A DNA stretch of 64,000 bases from positions 124,001-188,000 of the forward strand of contig CAZFOB010000002.1 in the NCBI GenBank assembly GCA_964520325.1, written 5' to 3'. Shown here in pieces: positions 54,361-62,615 of the stretch (the first letter of the stretch is position 1; each line of letters begins with the position of its first letter). The notes under the pieces were generated by a model. It was not told the DNA's origin, did no database searches, and saw only the letters and a list, made by a program, of their open reading frames with translations. A program made the position numbers and the translations under genes. This DNA is from CAZFOB01 sp964520325. GTDB taxonomy: Bacteria; Actinomycetota; JAICYB01.

Positions 54361-54541
54361 TCGCGGTGACCTGCGGAACTACAACCGTGTGAGTTTCCGC
54401 AGGTCAGAGGCCCAAAGGGTCTTGTGCATGGAGTCACGAGCGGGCATACTGGCAGTCCCGCTGTCACATCCAACGCCTATTCATATGGCCGCGGCTGACC
54501 GGCGCGGAAGGCAAACAACATCGTTCGAGCAGGAGGGCATT

Positions 54542-54790
54542 TTGACCGACTGGCGTGAGACCGCTCGCTGCAAGGAAATGGACCCGGACCTCTTCTTCCC
54601 AGTCGGTACGACCGGGCCCGCACTTCTCCAGATCGAAGCAGCGAAGGCGGTTTGTCGTCAGTGCGACGTCCGGCAGGAATGCCTCCAGTACGCCCTCGAC
54701 TCCAACCAGGAGTACGGGATCTGGGGCGGGCTCACCGAGGAAGAGCGGCGCTACATGCGGCGCGAGCTCACAGCCCGCGTTTCTCACTAG
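54542..54790 (+). CDS. WhiB-family iron-sulfur transcriptional regulator
   Basis: An 82-residue WhiB-like protein. TTG at 54542 is chosen because a GGAGG lies about 8 nt upstream and the family N-terminus (DWRETARC) begins there; the frame stays open upstream. Four Cys bind a 4Fe-4S cluster: one in ARCKEMDPDLFF and three in CRQCDVRQEC, followed by GIWGGLTEEER, the Gly-Trp turn, and a basic C-terminus. WhiB proteins bind sigma-A and control growth, stress or redox responses, and are restricted to Actinomycetota, which fixes the phylum. A 180 bp non-coding stretch upstream presumably holds its promoter. Confidence 0.96.
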   Translation: MTDWRETARCKEMDPDLFFPVGTTGPALLQIEAAKAVCRQCDVRQECLQYALDSNQEYGIWGGLTEEERRYMRRELTARVSH

Positions 54791-54797
54791 CTCCTCG

Positions 54798-56657
54798 CTA
54801 GCTCGATCGTCGCCCCGTAGCCTGCGCTTCGAAACGGTCTACTACCGCGCGCAGCTCCTTGCCATCGAGCACCTCGATCCGCTTGAGTTCGTCGGCGATC
54901 CCTCGCAGCGCCGGCTCGTGGTCCCTCAAGAGGTTCTTCGCTCGTTCGTAGGCGTCTTGGACGAACCGCTTCACCTCGGTATCGACGACGCGCGCCAGCT
55001 CCTCCGACGTCGTCCGTTCGCTCTCCCAGGGGAGCCTGCTTTCGAGGAACTGCTGGCCGTCTCTGCTGACCGCGATCGGCCCGACGATCGGTGACATCCC
55101 GAAGTGCTCGACCATGCGCCGCGCGATGTCCGTCGCCTTCTGCAGGTCGTCCTGGGCTCCCGTGGACACGCTGTGGAACACGATCTCCTCGGCGGCACGG
55201 CCGGCCAGCAGAATCGCCAGACGGTCGCGGAGCTCGGGCTCGGTGAACAGGTAACGATCCTCGAGCGGCACCGAGATCGTCATCCCGAGGGCTGCGGCGC
55301 CCCTCGGGATGATCGAGACCTTATGCACAGGATCTCCGTGCTCTACGAACATCCCGGCGAGCGCGTGGCCCGCCTCGTGGTGCGCAACGCGATCCTTCTC
55401 TCCGGACGTCAGCACTCGCGACCTGCGCTCGACGCCGGTCATCACCCGTTCGATCGCCTCTTGCAGATCCTCCTGCCTCACGGAATCCTCGCCACGCCGC
55501 GCAGCCACGAGCGCGGCCTCGTTGATGATGTTCTCGAGCTCGGCGCCGGCTGCACCGGGTGTCTGCGCGGCGATCGAGCGCAGGTCGGTCTCCGTCGCGA
55601 GCTTCACCTTCCGCGCGTGAACGTTGAGGATGGCGGTTCGCCCGTTGAGGTCGGGACGATCGACGACGACCATGCGGTCGAAACGTCCCGGACGAAGCAA
55701 CGCCTGATCGAGCACTTCTGGACGGTTGGTCGCCGCCATGATGATCACCCCGGCGCGCGGGTCGAAGCCGTCCATCTCGGCCAGCAGCTGGTTGAGGGTC
55801 TGCTCGCGCTCATCGTGTCCGCCGATGCTGATCGCGGCCGAACGCGACTTGCCGATCGTGTCGAGCTCGTCGATGAAGATGATGCACGGTGCCTGAGCTT
55901 TGGCTTGCTCGAAGAGCTCCCGCACGCGTGATGCGCCAACGCCGACGAACATCTCCACGAACTCAGATCCCGAGATATAGAAGAACGGGACGTCGGCCTC
56001 ACCGGCCACCGCGCGGGCCAGCAACGTCTTCCCGCTACCCGGAGGTCCGACGAGCAGCGCCCCCTTCGGCGGACGTCCGCCGAGACGCGTGTACTTCTCC
56101 GGCGTCTTGAGGAAGTCGACGATCTCGCGAAGCTCCGCGACCGCTTCGTCGACGCCGGCGACGTCGGCGAAGGTCGTCCGCATCTCCTTACGGTTGTAGA
56201 CCTTGGCGCGCGAGCGGCCGAACTGCAATGCCTGGGCCCCCGGACCGCCCATGCGGCGCATCAGCAGGACCCAAAGGGCGAAGAACGCGCCGAGCGGCAG
56301 GATCCACGTGAGCAGGATGCCGAGGATCGGTGAGTCGGGCTTCGATTCGATGCGGACGTCGTTGTCGATGAGGTCCGGTACGAGCGTTTCGTCGGAGATG
56401 GTGAGCTGGGCCGTACTGAAGGCAACGTCGTCGTCGCCCTTCCGGTAGTGGCCGTCGATCGCCGAGGTCGTGATGGTCACGTCGAGAACGCGTCCCTCGG
56501 AGACCAGATCGCGGAAGCGGCTGTACGAGATCTTGTCGGTGGATCCCCCGGTGAGCGACTGCAAGAACCAGATCCCGAGCAGGACGATCGTCCCGTAGGC
56601 GAAGATCAGCCGCCAGCGCGGGCGTGTGCGGGGTTTCTTACGTGGAGGTCGTTGCAC
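54798..56657 (-). CDS. ftsH: ATP-dependent zinc metalloprotease
   Basis: A 619-residue membrane AAA protease from a GTG at 56657; the longer frame to 56810 lies over the promoter region and is rejected. Two transmembrane helices (about 17-35 and 108-130) flank a small extracytoplasmic domain. AAA motifs: GPPGSGKTLLARA, IIFIDELDTIG, NRPEVLDQALLRPGRFDR. Zinc site HHEAGHALAG with the third ligand region in STGAQDDLQKATDIAR. It degrades membrane and regulatory proteins. The -10-like TATCCT ends about 8 nt before the GTG, suggesting a very short leader. It faces WhiB convergently with a 7 bp gap. Confidence 0.97.
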   Translation of the reverse strand: MQRPPRKKPRTRPRWRLIFAYGTIVLLGIWFLQSLTGGSTDKISYSRFRDLVSEGRVLDVTITTSAIDGHYRKGDDDVAFSTAQLTISDETLVPDLIDNDVRIESKPDSPILGILLTWILPLGAFFALWVLLMRRMGGPGAQALQFGRSRAKVYNRKEMRTTFADVAGVDEAVAELREIVDFLKTPEKYTRLGGRPPKGALLVGPPGSGKTLLARAVAGEADVPFFYISGSEFVEMFVGVGASRVRELFEQAKAQAPCIIFIDELDTIGKSRSAAISIGGHDEREQTLNQLLAEMDGFDPRAGVIIMAATNRPEVLDQALLRPGRFDRMVVVDRPDLNGRTAILNVHARKVKLATETDLRSIAAQTPGAAGAELENIINEAALVAARRGEDSVRQEDLQEAIERVMTGVERRSRVLTSGEKDRVAHHEAGHALAGMFVEHGDPVHKVSIIPRGAAALGMTISVPLEDRYLFTEPELRDRLAILLAGRAAEEIVFHSVSTGAQDDLQKATDIARRMVEHFGMSPIVGPIAVSRDGQQFLESRLPWESERTTSEELARVVDTEVKRFVQDAYERAKNLLRDHEPALRGIADELKRIEVLDGKELRAVVDRFEAQATGRRSS

Positions 56658-56726
56658 CTGCGCACAGGATAAGCTGACGCAACCGACACGGACCGAGGAC
56701 GATAGGCCAAGGAACCAGGAGGGCGC

Positions 56727-57062
56727 GTGGACATCAAGATCGTCTGCCGGGCGTGCGAGCGTGTGTATCCGCTCTCCATGGCCACCGACCCCGAGAGCCG
56801 TCCGGGACATTGCCCGTTCTGCGGTGAGGTCCTCGCCTTCCAGTACTCGGGCACCTTCGTCGACACCGCCGAGCGCGTCATGGCGCTCGGAGCCGAGTTC
56901 TCACACCAGCTCACGTTGTTCGCCGAGCTCGCCGGCGGATTCGCGATCGACCCTGAGTCTGTCCTCGGGTCGATCAAGGATGCACTCTCCGTTCAGGACA
57001 AGCTCATCGCGAAAGCGTACGAATCGCGCTGGCCGCCGCGTCCCGCAGAATCGAAGAACTAG
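56727..57062 (+). CDS. Small zinc-ribbon protein
   Basis: A 111-residue protein from the GTG at 56727 (CAGGAGGG upstream). Two CxxC pairs (VCRACERVYPLS and HCPFCGEVL) in the first 35 residues suggest a zinc ribbon; the remainder is helical (DTAERVMALGAEFSHQL, VLGSIKDALSVQDKLIAKAY). I do not recognise a named family. It overlaps the receiver-like gene (stop and GTG share 57062), so the two are translationally coupled and may function together. Confidence 0.8.
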   Translation: MDIKIVCRACERVYPLSMATDPESRPGHCPFCGEVLAFQYSGTFVDTAERVMALGAEFSHQLTLFAELAGGFAIDPESVLGSIKDALSVQDKLIAKAYESRWPPRPAESKN

Positions 57063-57436
57063 TGCTCGTCGTCCTCGCGGACAAGAACCCCTACGACCTG
57101 CAAGCTCTTCAGGCTGGGCTCTGCGCCCCCGGACGGGAGCTGCTCATCCTCGCCGACGGCGAAAACATCGTGACGCTGTGCCAGGCGCGCCGCCCCGACG
57201 TGATCATCGCGGGCTCAAGCCTTGGCCAGATGGGCGGACTTGCCGTGTCACGCGACCTCAAGATGCTGGCTGAGCAGGGCGTCCTCACGGCTCCGAAGAT
57301 CATCCTGATGCTCGAACGGGCGGCAGACTCCTGGCTCGCCGACTGGTCGCGCTGCGACGCCTACGTGGTCAAACCGATCGACCCGCCGGACATCGACCGC
57401 TTGATCGATCGACTCTGCGGGCTCCCCGCGGCGTAG
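57062..57436 (+). CDS. Receiver-like protein lacking the phospho-acceptor Asp
   Basis: A 124-residue alpha/beta protein with a response-regulator outline: LVVLADKN at strand 1, a hydrophobic strand 3 VIIAGSSLGQMGG where the phospho-Asp of PDVxxxD should be, IILMLERAAD at strand 4, and the conserved YVVKPIDPPDIDRLI at strand 5. The acceptor Asp position is Gly/Ser and the first acidic pair is only partly kept, so it cannot be phosphorylated in the normal way. GTG start overlaps the zinc-ribbon stop. Pseudo-receivers usually act by protein contact. Confidence 0.8.
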   Translation: MLVVLADKNPYDLQALQAGLCAPGRELLILADGENIVTLCQARRPDVIIAGSSLGQMGGLAVSRDLKMLAEQGVLTAPKIILMLERAADSWLADWSRCDAYVVKPIDPPDIDRLIDRLCGLPAA

Positions 57437-57452
57437 TCGAACTAGGAGGCCA

Positions 57453-57492
57453 TTGCCTTGGAAGGTCCGTACCGTACAATTGTCCGGTACGG
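57453..57492 (+). promoter_or_regulatory. Promoter and operator of the TacAT-type operon
   Basis: TTGCCT (57453-57458), a 16 bp spacer and TACAAT (57475-57480) form a good sigma-A promoter. CCGTACCG (57467-57474) and CGGTACGG (57485-57492) are a perfect 8 bp inverted repeat with a 10 bp spacer that contains the -10 box, so antitoxin binding would block transcription. The antitoxin GTG is 31 bp downstream. Confidence 0.85.
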
Positions 57493-57522
57493 GAGATTGT
57501 CCGCTGTGAAGAGGAGGCAGCC

Positions 57523-57795
57523 GTGGCACCTAAGACCGACAGAGTCGAGGCCAGGCTCTCGACGGATGAGCGCGTGCGGATCGACCGCGCCGCCCGACTG
57601 GCGGGCCTGTCCATCTCCTCCTTCATTGTGAACGCCGCGGTCGAGAAGGCCGAGCAGGTAATCGCTGAGAGTGACGTAACTTCAGTACCCGCGGACTACT
57701 TTGGCCGACTTCTCGCTTCGATCGATAAGGCCGATCGGTCGCCCCGTCTGACCCACGCTGCCAAACGCGCGCGTCAGAGTCGCCGTATCCGGTGA
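57523..57795 (+). CDS. DUF1778 (TacA-type) ribbon-helix-helix antitoxin
   Basis: A 90-residue protein from GTG 57523 with GAGGAGG upstream. The N-terminus VEARLSTDERVRIDRAARLAGLSISSFIVNAAVEKAEQVI is the DUF1778 ribbon-helix-helix that dimerises and binds DNA; the rest wraps the toxin. The stop overlaps the GNAT gene's GTG (57792-57795). It should neutralise the acetyltransferase and repress the operon through the inverted repeat over the -10 box. Confidence 0.92.
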   Translation: MAPKTDRVEARLSTDERVRIDRAARLAGLSISSFIVNAAVEKAEQVIAESDVTSVPADYFGRLLASIDKADRSPRLTHAAKRARQSRRIR

Positions 57796-58295
57796 CCTAC
57801 GCGGTAGAGCCGCTCGGCGACCACGATCTCGAGCGCTTCGACTGCGGGAACGAAGAACTCACCGATTGGCTGAAGACATACGCCGCTCACGCAACGAAGC
57901 AAGGCACGCGAACCTACGTCTTGGTGGGAGAGGAGACCGCCAACGTCGTCGGCTACTTCTCCATCGCGCCCCATCTTCTCGAACGTGACGAAGCGCCGAA
58001 GAGGATAGGACGAGGCGCACCGAAGCAGATTCCGGCAGTCCTCCTTGCGAAGTTCGCCGTCGACCGAAGCGAACAGGGAAAGGGCCTCGGTTCGGAGCTC
58101 TTGATCAGAGCACTCGAGCAGATCGTCGAGGCCGCTCGAACCGGTGGTGGGAAGGTCCTGGTCGTCGATGCAATCAACGACAAGGCGGCGAGTTTCTACG
58201 AGCATCACGACTTCGAGCCAATACCGGAGAACTCCGCGCGGTTCGTAAGGAAGCTCAGTTCCGTGGCCGCAGCGCTTGGGCTGCCCTGGCCTTGA
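57792..58295 (+). CDS. GNAT-family toxin (TacT-type aminoacyl-tRNA acetyltransferase)
   Basis: A 167-residue GNAT protein matching TacT/AtaT toxins: FDCGNEELTDWLKTYA, the VVGYFSIAP strand, AVLLAKFAVDRSEQGKGLGSELL (acetyl-CoA-binding loop with QGKGLG), and VDAINDKAASFYEHHDFEP. Family members acetylate the amino group of charged tRNAs and stop translation. The gene is intact and coupled to the antitoxin by a 4 nt overlap. An IS630-type element begins 14 bp after its stop. Confidence 0.93.
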   Translation: MTYAVEPLGDHDLERFDCGNEELTDWLKTYAAHATKQGTRTYVLVGEETANVVGYFSIAPHLLERDEAPKRIGRGAPKQIPAVLLAKFAVDRSEQGKGLGSELLIRALEQIVEAARTGGGKVLVVDAINDKAASFYEHHDFEPIPENSARFVRKLSSVAAALGLPWP

Positions 58296-58309
58296 CCGTA
58301 CTCGACTTC

Positions 58310-59574
58310 GACTTAGTACATCGTCCCGTAATTACAGTGACGTAATTTGATGCGCGGCTTCTGTCATGCTTCCCTCAACAAGGAGGGAAGATGGCCAGGA
58401 AGAGCCCGTTCACGATCAAGCTCTCGGCTCAGGAGCGGCGAGCGCTCACGTCGATGGCCGCGAGGTATTCGTCACCGTATCGGGATGTGGTACGAGCGAA
58501 GATCGTGCTGTACGCCGCCCAGGGCCTGTCCAACGAGGAGATCGCGGGGCGATTGGACCTGCCACGGCAGGTGGTGAGCCGTTGGCGCAAGCGCTTTTTC
58601 GAGGAGCGGCTGGCCGGCCTGGAGGAACGGCCACGCCGGGGACGGCCGGCGGTCTTTTCCCCCTGAGGTGGTGGTGGCGGTGAAGTCGCTTGCCTGCGAA
58701 CTTCCGGCTGTCCTTGATGTGCCGCTGTCCCGGCTGCACGTGCCCGATATCCGCGAGCTGGCCATCGCCCGAGGCGTGGTGGCCGAGATTTCCGACACGA
58801 CCATCTGGCGGTGGCTGTCAGAGGACGCCCTCAAGCCGTGGCGCTTCCGGAGCTGGATCTTCCCGCGCGATCCAAACTTCGAGCGCAAGGCCGCGGTCGT
58901 CCTCGACCTCTACCACCGGCGCTTCGAGGGCAAGGCCCTGCGCCGCAACGAGTTCGTCATCTCCGCCGACGAGAAGACCTCCATCCAAGCCCGCTGCCAC
59001 TGCCACCCCACCACGGCGGTGGCTGCCTCGCGGGCGATGCGCGTCGAGCACGAGTACGACCGGGGTGGGTCGCTGCAGTACTTGGCCGCGTGGGACGTTC
59101 ACCGGGCCAAGCTCTTCGGGCGCTGCGAGGCCAAGACGGGGATCGAGCCGTTCCGACGGGTTGGTCGCGCAGGTGATGGCGGCCGAGCCGTACGCGTCGG
59201 CACGGCGCGTGTTCCTCGTCGTGGACAACGGCTCGTCACACTGCGGACGGGCCTCGATCGAGCGGCTGCAGGGCGAGTGGACGAACCTTCGAGTGGTCCA
59301 CCTTCCCCTGCACGCATCCTGGCTCAACCAGATCGAGATCTACTTCTCGATCGTGCAGCGCAAGGTCCTCACGCCCAACGACTTCGTGGACCTCGCGGCC
59401 GTCGAGCGACGGTTGCTCGACTTCCAGCAGCACTACGAGCAGATCGCCAAGCCCTTCGAATGGAGGTTCACCAAGGCCGACCTCCATCGCGTCCTCGAAC
59501 GCCTGGAAGGTCAAGGCATGCGGAAAGCAGCATGATGGGATACGTCACCGAACTTACGGCCAGAGCACTTAGTC
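58310..59574 (+). mobile_element. IS630-family insertion element, decayed
   Basis: Two terminal inverted repeats bound one transposase: the inner parts CCGTAATTACAGTGACGTAA (58326-58345) and, as its reverse complement, the sequence at 59540-59559 match at 16 of 20 positions; the match extends outward with a 1-nt gap to about 58310 and 59574. TA dinucleotides flank both ends, as expected of IS630 insertions. The transposase is frameshifted, so the element is probably immobile unless helped in trans. Confidence 0.8.
58391..59535 (+). pseudogene. IS630-family transposase, three frames
   Basis: Reading 1 (58391-58666) gives the N-terminal helix-turn-helix (SPYRDVVRAKIVLYAAQGL, EEIAGRLDLPRQVVSRWRKR), then stops at TGA. 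Reading 2 continues from CCT 58662 with a +1 shift (PEVVVAVKSLACELP to GIEPF). At 59153-59154 a second extra C moves to reading 3, ending at 59535. The DDE residues are in FVISADEKTS, FLVVDNGSSH and NQIEIYFS. The first shift occurs at CCC-TGA, a known +1 slippery configuration, and may be programmed. The second is probably a true inactivation. Confidence 0.85.
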
Positions 59575-59605
59575 GTTATTCGCCCAGCGCCGTCGCCGCC
59601 GGGAC

Positions 59606-60316
59606 TTAGCCCGCCTCGTTAGCGAGTTTTTCCAGAAGATCGGTGACGTCGCGAGGATGTGAGTGCTGCGGGGCGTGGTCCGACGGCCACTCGATAACCT
59701 CAGTGGCTCGGGCCTTGGCCACCTCGCGTTGGAGCTCCGGCGGGATAGCCCGATCCTCGGAGCACACGACATAGGTGGAAGGGATCGTCTCCCATGCTGC
59801 AGCGCTCATGGTCGCCGTCGGATCTGTCCCTATGGACATCGCCTTTCCGGCGATGTTCGTTCGGAAAAGATCCTTCGCATGCTCGGGCGCCTGTTGCATT
59901 ACGACCTTCAGCCCGGCTTCCACGTCCACCACTTCAAGCAAGCCGTCGTCGCGCAACCGAATCGCCGACGCGAGCTCGGGCGCCAAAGCGCCCCCCATGT
60001 CTCTTTGCCCCACAGCGGGCATCTGCGCTGCCAAGTACACCAGGCGCTTCACGGACGGATGTCCGGCGGCACCCTCCGTCATGGGGAGCCCACCGTACGA
60101 ATTGCCGACGAGAACAACCGGCCCGCCCACATCGTCGATCACGCTTCGCACGTGGCGCGCGTCGTCGCGGAAGTCGACTGCCGGGTCTGCCGCCGAACAC
60201 GACGGAAGATCGACGGCCACGCTGGCGACGCCGCGTCCGTCAAGCTCTTTGACTACCTCTTGCCACGTCCACGAGCCGGACCATCCACCGTGTACGAAGA
60301 CAACTGTCGCCGGCAT
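59606..60316 (-). CDS. Alpha/beta-hydrolase
   Basis: A 236-residue protein with the alpha/beta-hydrolase start VVFVHGGWSGSWTW (oxyanion HG), nucleophile Ser in VGNSYGGLP, and a Ser/Asp/His triad completed by VVCSEDRAIPP and SDHAPQHSHP near the C-terminus. It resembles small esterase/lactonase or RsbQ-like hydrolases; substrate unknown. A run of Gs upstream of ATG 60316 serves as ribosome site. It is 32 bp from the end of the IS630 element. Confidence 0.88.
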   Translation of the reverse strand: MPATVVFVHGGWSGSWTWQEVVKELDGRGVASVAVDLPSCSAADPAVDFRDDARHVRSVIDDVGGPVVLVGNSYGGLPMTEGAAGHPSVKRLVYLAAQMPAVGQRDMGGALAPELASAIRLRDDGLLEVVDVEAGLKVVMQQAPEHAKDLFRTNIAGKAMSIGTDPTATMSAAAWETIPSTYVVCSEDRAIPPELQREVAKARATEVIEWPSDHAPQHSHPRDVTDLLEKLANEAG

Positions 60317-60355
60317 GTCGCCCCCCCCTTCGCGTCGCGTTCCTTCCTCGAGACG

Positions 60356-60553
60356 CTAGACGACTCGTTTGATGTGGTACCAGAGCCCACCAACAGCGGT
60401 CACGATCAGCATCGTGAACAGCCCGTTTGGGGGGTAAGCCTGTAATCCAAGGACCTGGTGGGCGAGGTAGGCGGCGATCACCCCGACGAGGAACGCGATC
60501 ATCGCCTGGACGTTGAAGCGGCGTTTGTTGAAGTCGCGCTCAAAGGGGTCCAT
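60356..60553 (-). CDS. Small membrane protein (65 aa)
   Basis: A 65-residue protein with a polar start (MDPFERDFNKRRFNVQ) and two hydrophobic helices (AMIAFLVGVIAAYLAHQVL and LFTMLIVTAVGGLWYHIKR). It ends 39 bp upstream of the hydrolase ATG and starts 12 bp after the histidine-kinase stop on the same strand. No family recognised; codon use and spacing look genuine. Confidence 0.65.
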   Translation of the reverse strand: MDPFERDFNKRRFNVQAMIAFLVGVIAAYLAHQVLGLQAYPPNGLFTMLIVTAVGGLWYHIKRVV

Positions 60554-60565
60554 CAGGTGATCAGG

Positions 60566-61999
60566 TTATCGCGACGGGTAGCCCGGCAGTGGGACGTCGA
60601 TCTCGACGCAAGTCCCGCCGTTGCGGTGCATCTCTAGATTTCCCTTCAGCTCGTCGGTTACCAGACGTTGGACGATCTGTAGACCGAGGCCGGCTCCTTC
60701 CCAGCTGAAGTCCTCGGCGATGCCGACTCCGTCGTCTTCGACCACGGCATGAAGGGTTCCGTCGCGGCGGTCGAGACCGACCCGGATCTTGCCCCCTTCA
60801 TCGCCGGCGAACGCATGCTCCGCCGCGTTCTGGACGAGCTCGGTCATCACCAGCGAGAGCGGCGTCGCCACGGCCGCCGGCAACTCGCCGACGCTTCCCT
60901 CCACGTCGATCGAGATCCCACGGTCCACCAGGCCGAGTGCGTCCTTGAGCATGTGGAGCACCCCCCGGATCACCTCGTCGAAGTCGACGAAGTCACTCGA
61001 CGCCTGCGAGAGCGTCTCGTGGACGAAAGCGATGGTGCGGATCCGCGTTACGCTCTCGTCGAGAGCTTCTTTCGCTTCCACCGAGTCGAGCCTTCGCGCT
61101 TGCAGTCGCAAGAGCGAAGCGATCGTCTGCAGGTTGTTCTTCACGCGGTGATGGATCTCACGGATGACCGCGTCTTTGAACATGAGCTGGCGGTCACGCC
61201 GTCGGAGCTCGGTGACGTCCTGCACGAGCACCGCGCCGCCTTCGTTGCGTCCCTTCAATCGGAACGGGACAACGCGGCGGCTGATCACCTCACCGCCGAT
61301 CTCGACCTCAGTGCCCGTCGGGGAACCACTCTCGATCGCCGACCACAACATCCCTCCTCCGGTGAGCTCGTCGAGGTGACGTCCGACGAGCTCGAGGTAG
61401 ACGCCGAGTCGACGACTCGCCGCGATCGCGTTCGGCGACGCGAAGGTGATGTGTCCGGCGGAGTCCACGACCATCAAGCCCTCACCGACACGCGGCGCTT
61501 CCCACGTCTCCATGCCGCCGTACGGGAACCCGCCCTCCGCGATCATGTAGAAGAGCATGTCGCCGCACGTCGAATACGCCTCCTCGAGATTGCTGACCCG
61601 GCGTCCTCCGAACGGCATGCCCTCGCGAAGCAGGACCGCGGGCACCCGGTCACCAACCTTCACGGGGATCGCCGCACGGTGTACGCCGCGGCTGTCAACA
61701 CGTCCCGATTGGATCTTTCCCTTGGCCAACGCTTTCATCGCTTCGGGTGCGAACTCGGAGATGAGAGCGGTACCGACGTGGTCGTCCGGATAGAGGGTCT
61801 GCGCGGTCAGCGGACGGATCTGCGCCAGTGTCAACAGGTTTTTGTCTGGGTCGTCGGCGAGGGGAGCCAGGAGCAGCACATCTGCGAACGCGAGATCGGC
61901 GAGCATCTGCCAGACCGCGACGAGACGGTGGAAATGATCGACCTCAGCCTGAGTGATGCCGCCGGCGCGCGCGCAGAGCTCCTCGAGCAGGGTCGACAT
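60566..61999 (-). CDS. PdtaS-like sensor histidine kinase (HisKA_2)
   Basis: A 477-residue cytoplasmic kinase with the layout of M. tuberculosis PdtaS: a GAF-like N-terminal domain (VAVWQMLADLAFADVLLLA), a PAS domain (about 170-275, EGLMVVDSAGHITFASPNAIAASRRLG), the HisKA_2 helix with phospho-acceptor His in EIHHRVKNNLQTIASLLRLQ, and an HATPase_c domain (LVMTELVQNAAEHAF, GVGIAEDF, GAGLGLQIVQ). It has no membrane helix. In mycobacteria the partner is the ANTAR regulator PdtaR; no ANTAR protein is in this window. Confidence 0.92.
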   Translation of the reverse strand: MSTLLEELCARAGGITQAEVDHFHRLVAVWQMLADLAFADVLLLAPLADDPDKNLLTLAQIRPLTAQTLYPDDHVGTALISEFAPEAMKALAKGKIQSGRVDSRGVHRAAIPVKVGDRVPAVLLREGMPFGGRRVSNLEEAYSTCGDMLFYMIAEGGFPYGGMETWEAPRVGEGLMVVDSAGHITFASPNAIAASRRLGVYLELVGRHLDELTGGGMLWSAIESGSPTGTEVEIGGEVISRRVVPFRLKGRNEGGAVLVQDVTELRRRDRQLMFKDAVIREIHHRVKNNLQTIASLLRLQARRLDSVEAKEALDESVTRIRTIAFVHETLSQASSDFVDFDEVIRGVLHMLKDALGLVDRGISIDVEGSVGELPAAVATPLSLVMTELVQNAAEHAFAGDEGGKIRVGLDRRDGTLHAVVEDDGVGIAEDFSWEGAGLGLQIVQRLVTDELKGNLEMHRNGGTCVEIDVPLPGYPSR

Positions 62000-62032
62000 G
62001 GGCCTATTCTCGCGGTTCGGCGGAGGTCCGTT

Positions 62033-62590
62033 TCAGTCTGGTGGTCCGGTCGCCGGACGCAGGACCAGACCCAAACCCAGAGCCGCCCCCGCGCCGGCGA
62101 AACTGACGATCGCGTCATCGATGTCGAAGGTGCGCCCAACGATCACGAGGCCCTGCACCAATTCGAGGCCGAACGCGAACGAGGCCACGACGATCCCGAC
62201 GACCACCACGTTGAACCATCTTCGGACGACGAGCGGAACGAGTACCCCGAGCGGCATGAAGAGTACGATGTTCGCCAGCGCATCGCGGCCGCCGAGACGG
62301 ACCTGCAGTTCATTCTTGGAGCGAAGGAACCCGAGGGTGCCCTCGAACGGGATCCAATTGCCGCGCTCGAGCATCCGTTCCAAGGAAACGTCCACCTGAA
62401 GCGGCCACAACGTGATGAGCACGCACCCGAGCGCGTACGCGAGCACGAGCAACTGCGCCGTGTACACCACACGCTGTCGCAACGCTCGGCGTGCACTCCT
62501 GGTCGCGACGAGCGCGATCACCGCTCCCGCCGCCGGGAGCAGCCAGATGATGGCGAGAGGCCTGGTGAACGTGAGCCCGCCTTGAAGCAT
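62033..62590 (-). CDS. VanZ-like membrane protein
   Basis: A 185-residue protein with about five hydrophobic helices and the VanZ layout: YALGCVLITLWPLQVDVS, NIVLFMPLGVLVPLVV, SFAFGLELVQGLVIVGRTFDIDD. VanZ relatives appear with cell-wall and antibiotic-response genes, but their molecular role is uncertain. The ATG at 62590 starts just before the first helix; the longer reading to 62695 overlaps the dehydrogenase and is rejected. It ends 33 bp before the histidine-kinase gene on the same strand. Confidence 0.82.
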   Translation of the reverse strand: MLQGGLTFTRPLAIIWLLPAAGAVIALVATRSARRALRQRVVYTAQLLVLAYALGCVLITLWPLQVDVSLERMLERGNWIPFEGTLGFLRSKNELQVRLGGRDALANIVLFMPLGVLVPLVVRRWFNVVVVGIVVASFAFGLELVQGLVIVGRTFDIDDAIVSFAGAGAALGLGLVLRPATGPPD

Positions 62591-62615
62591 CCACAGATGA
62601 TGCCTACAAGCGCCG

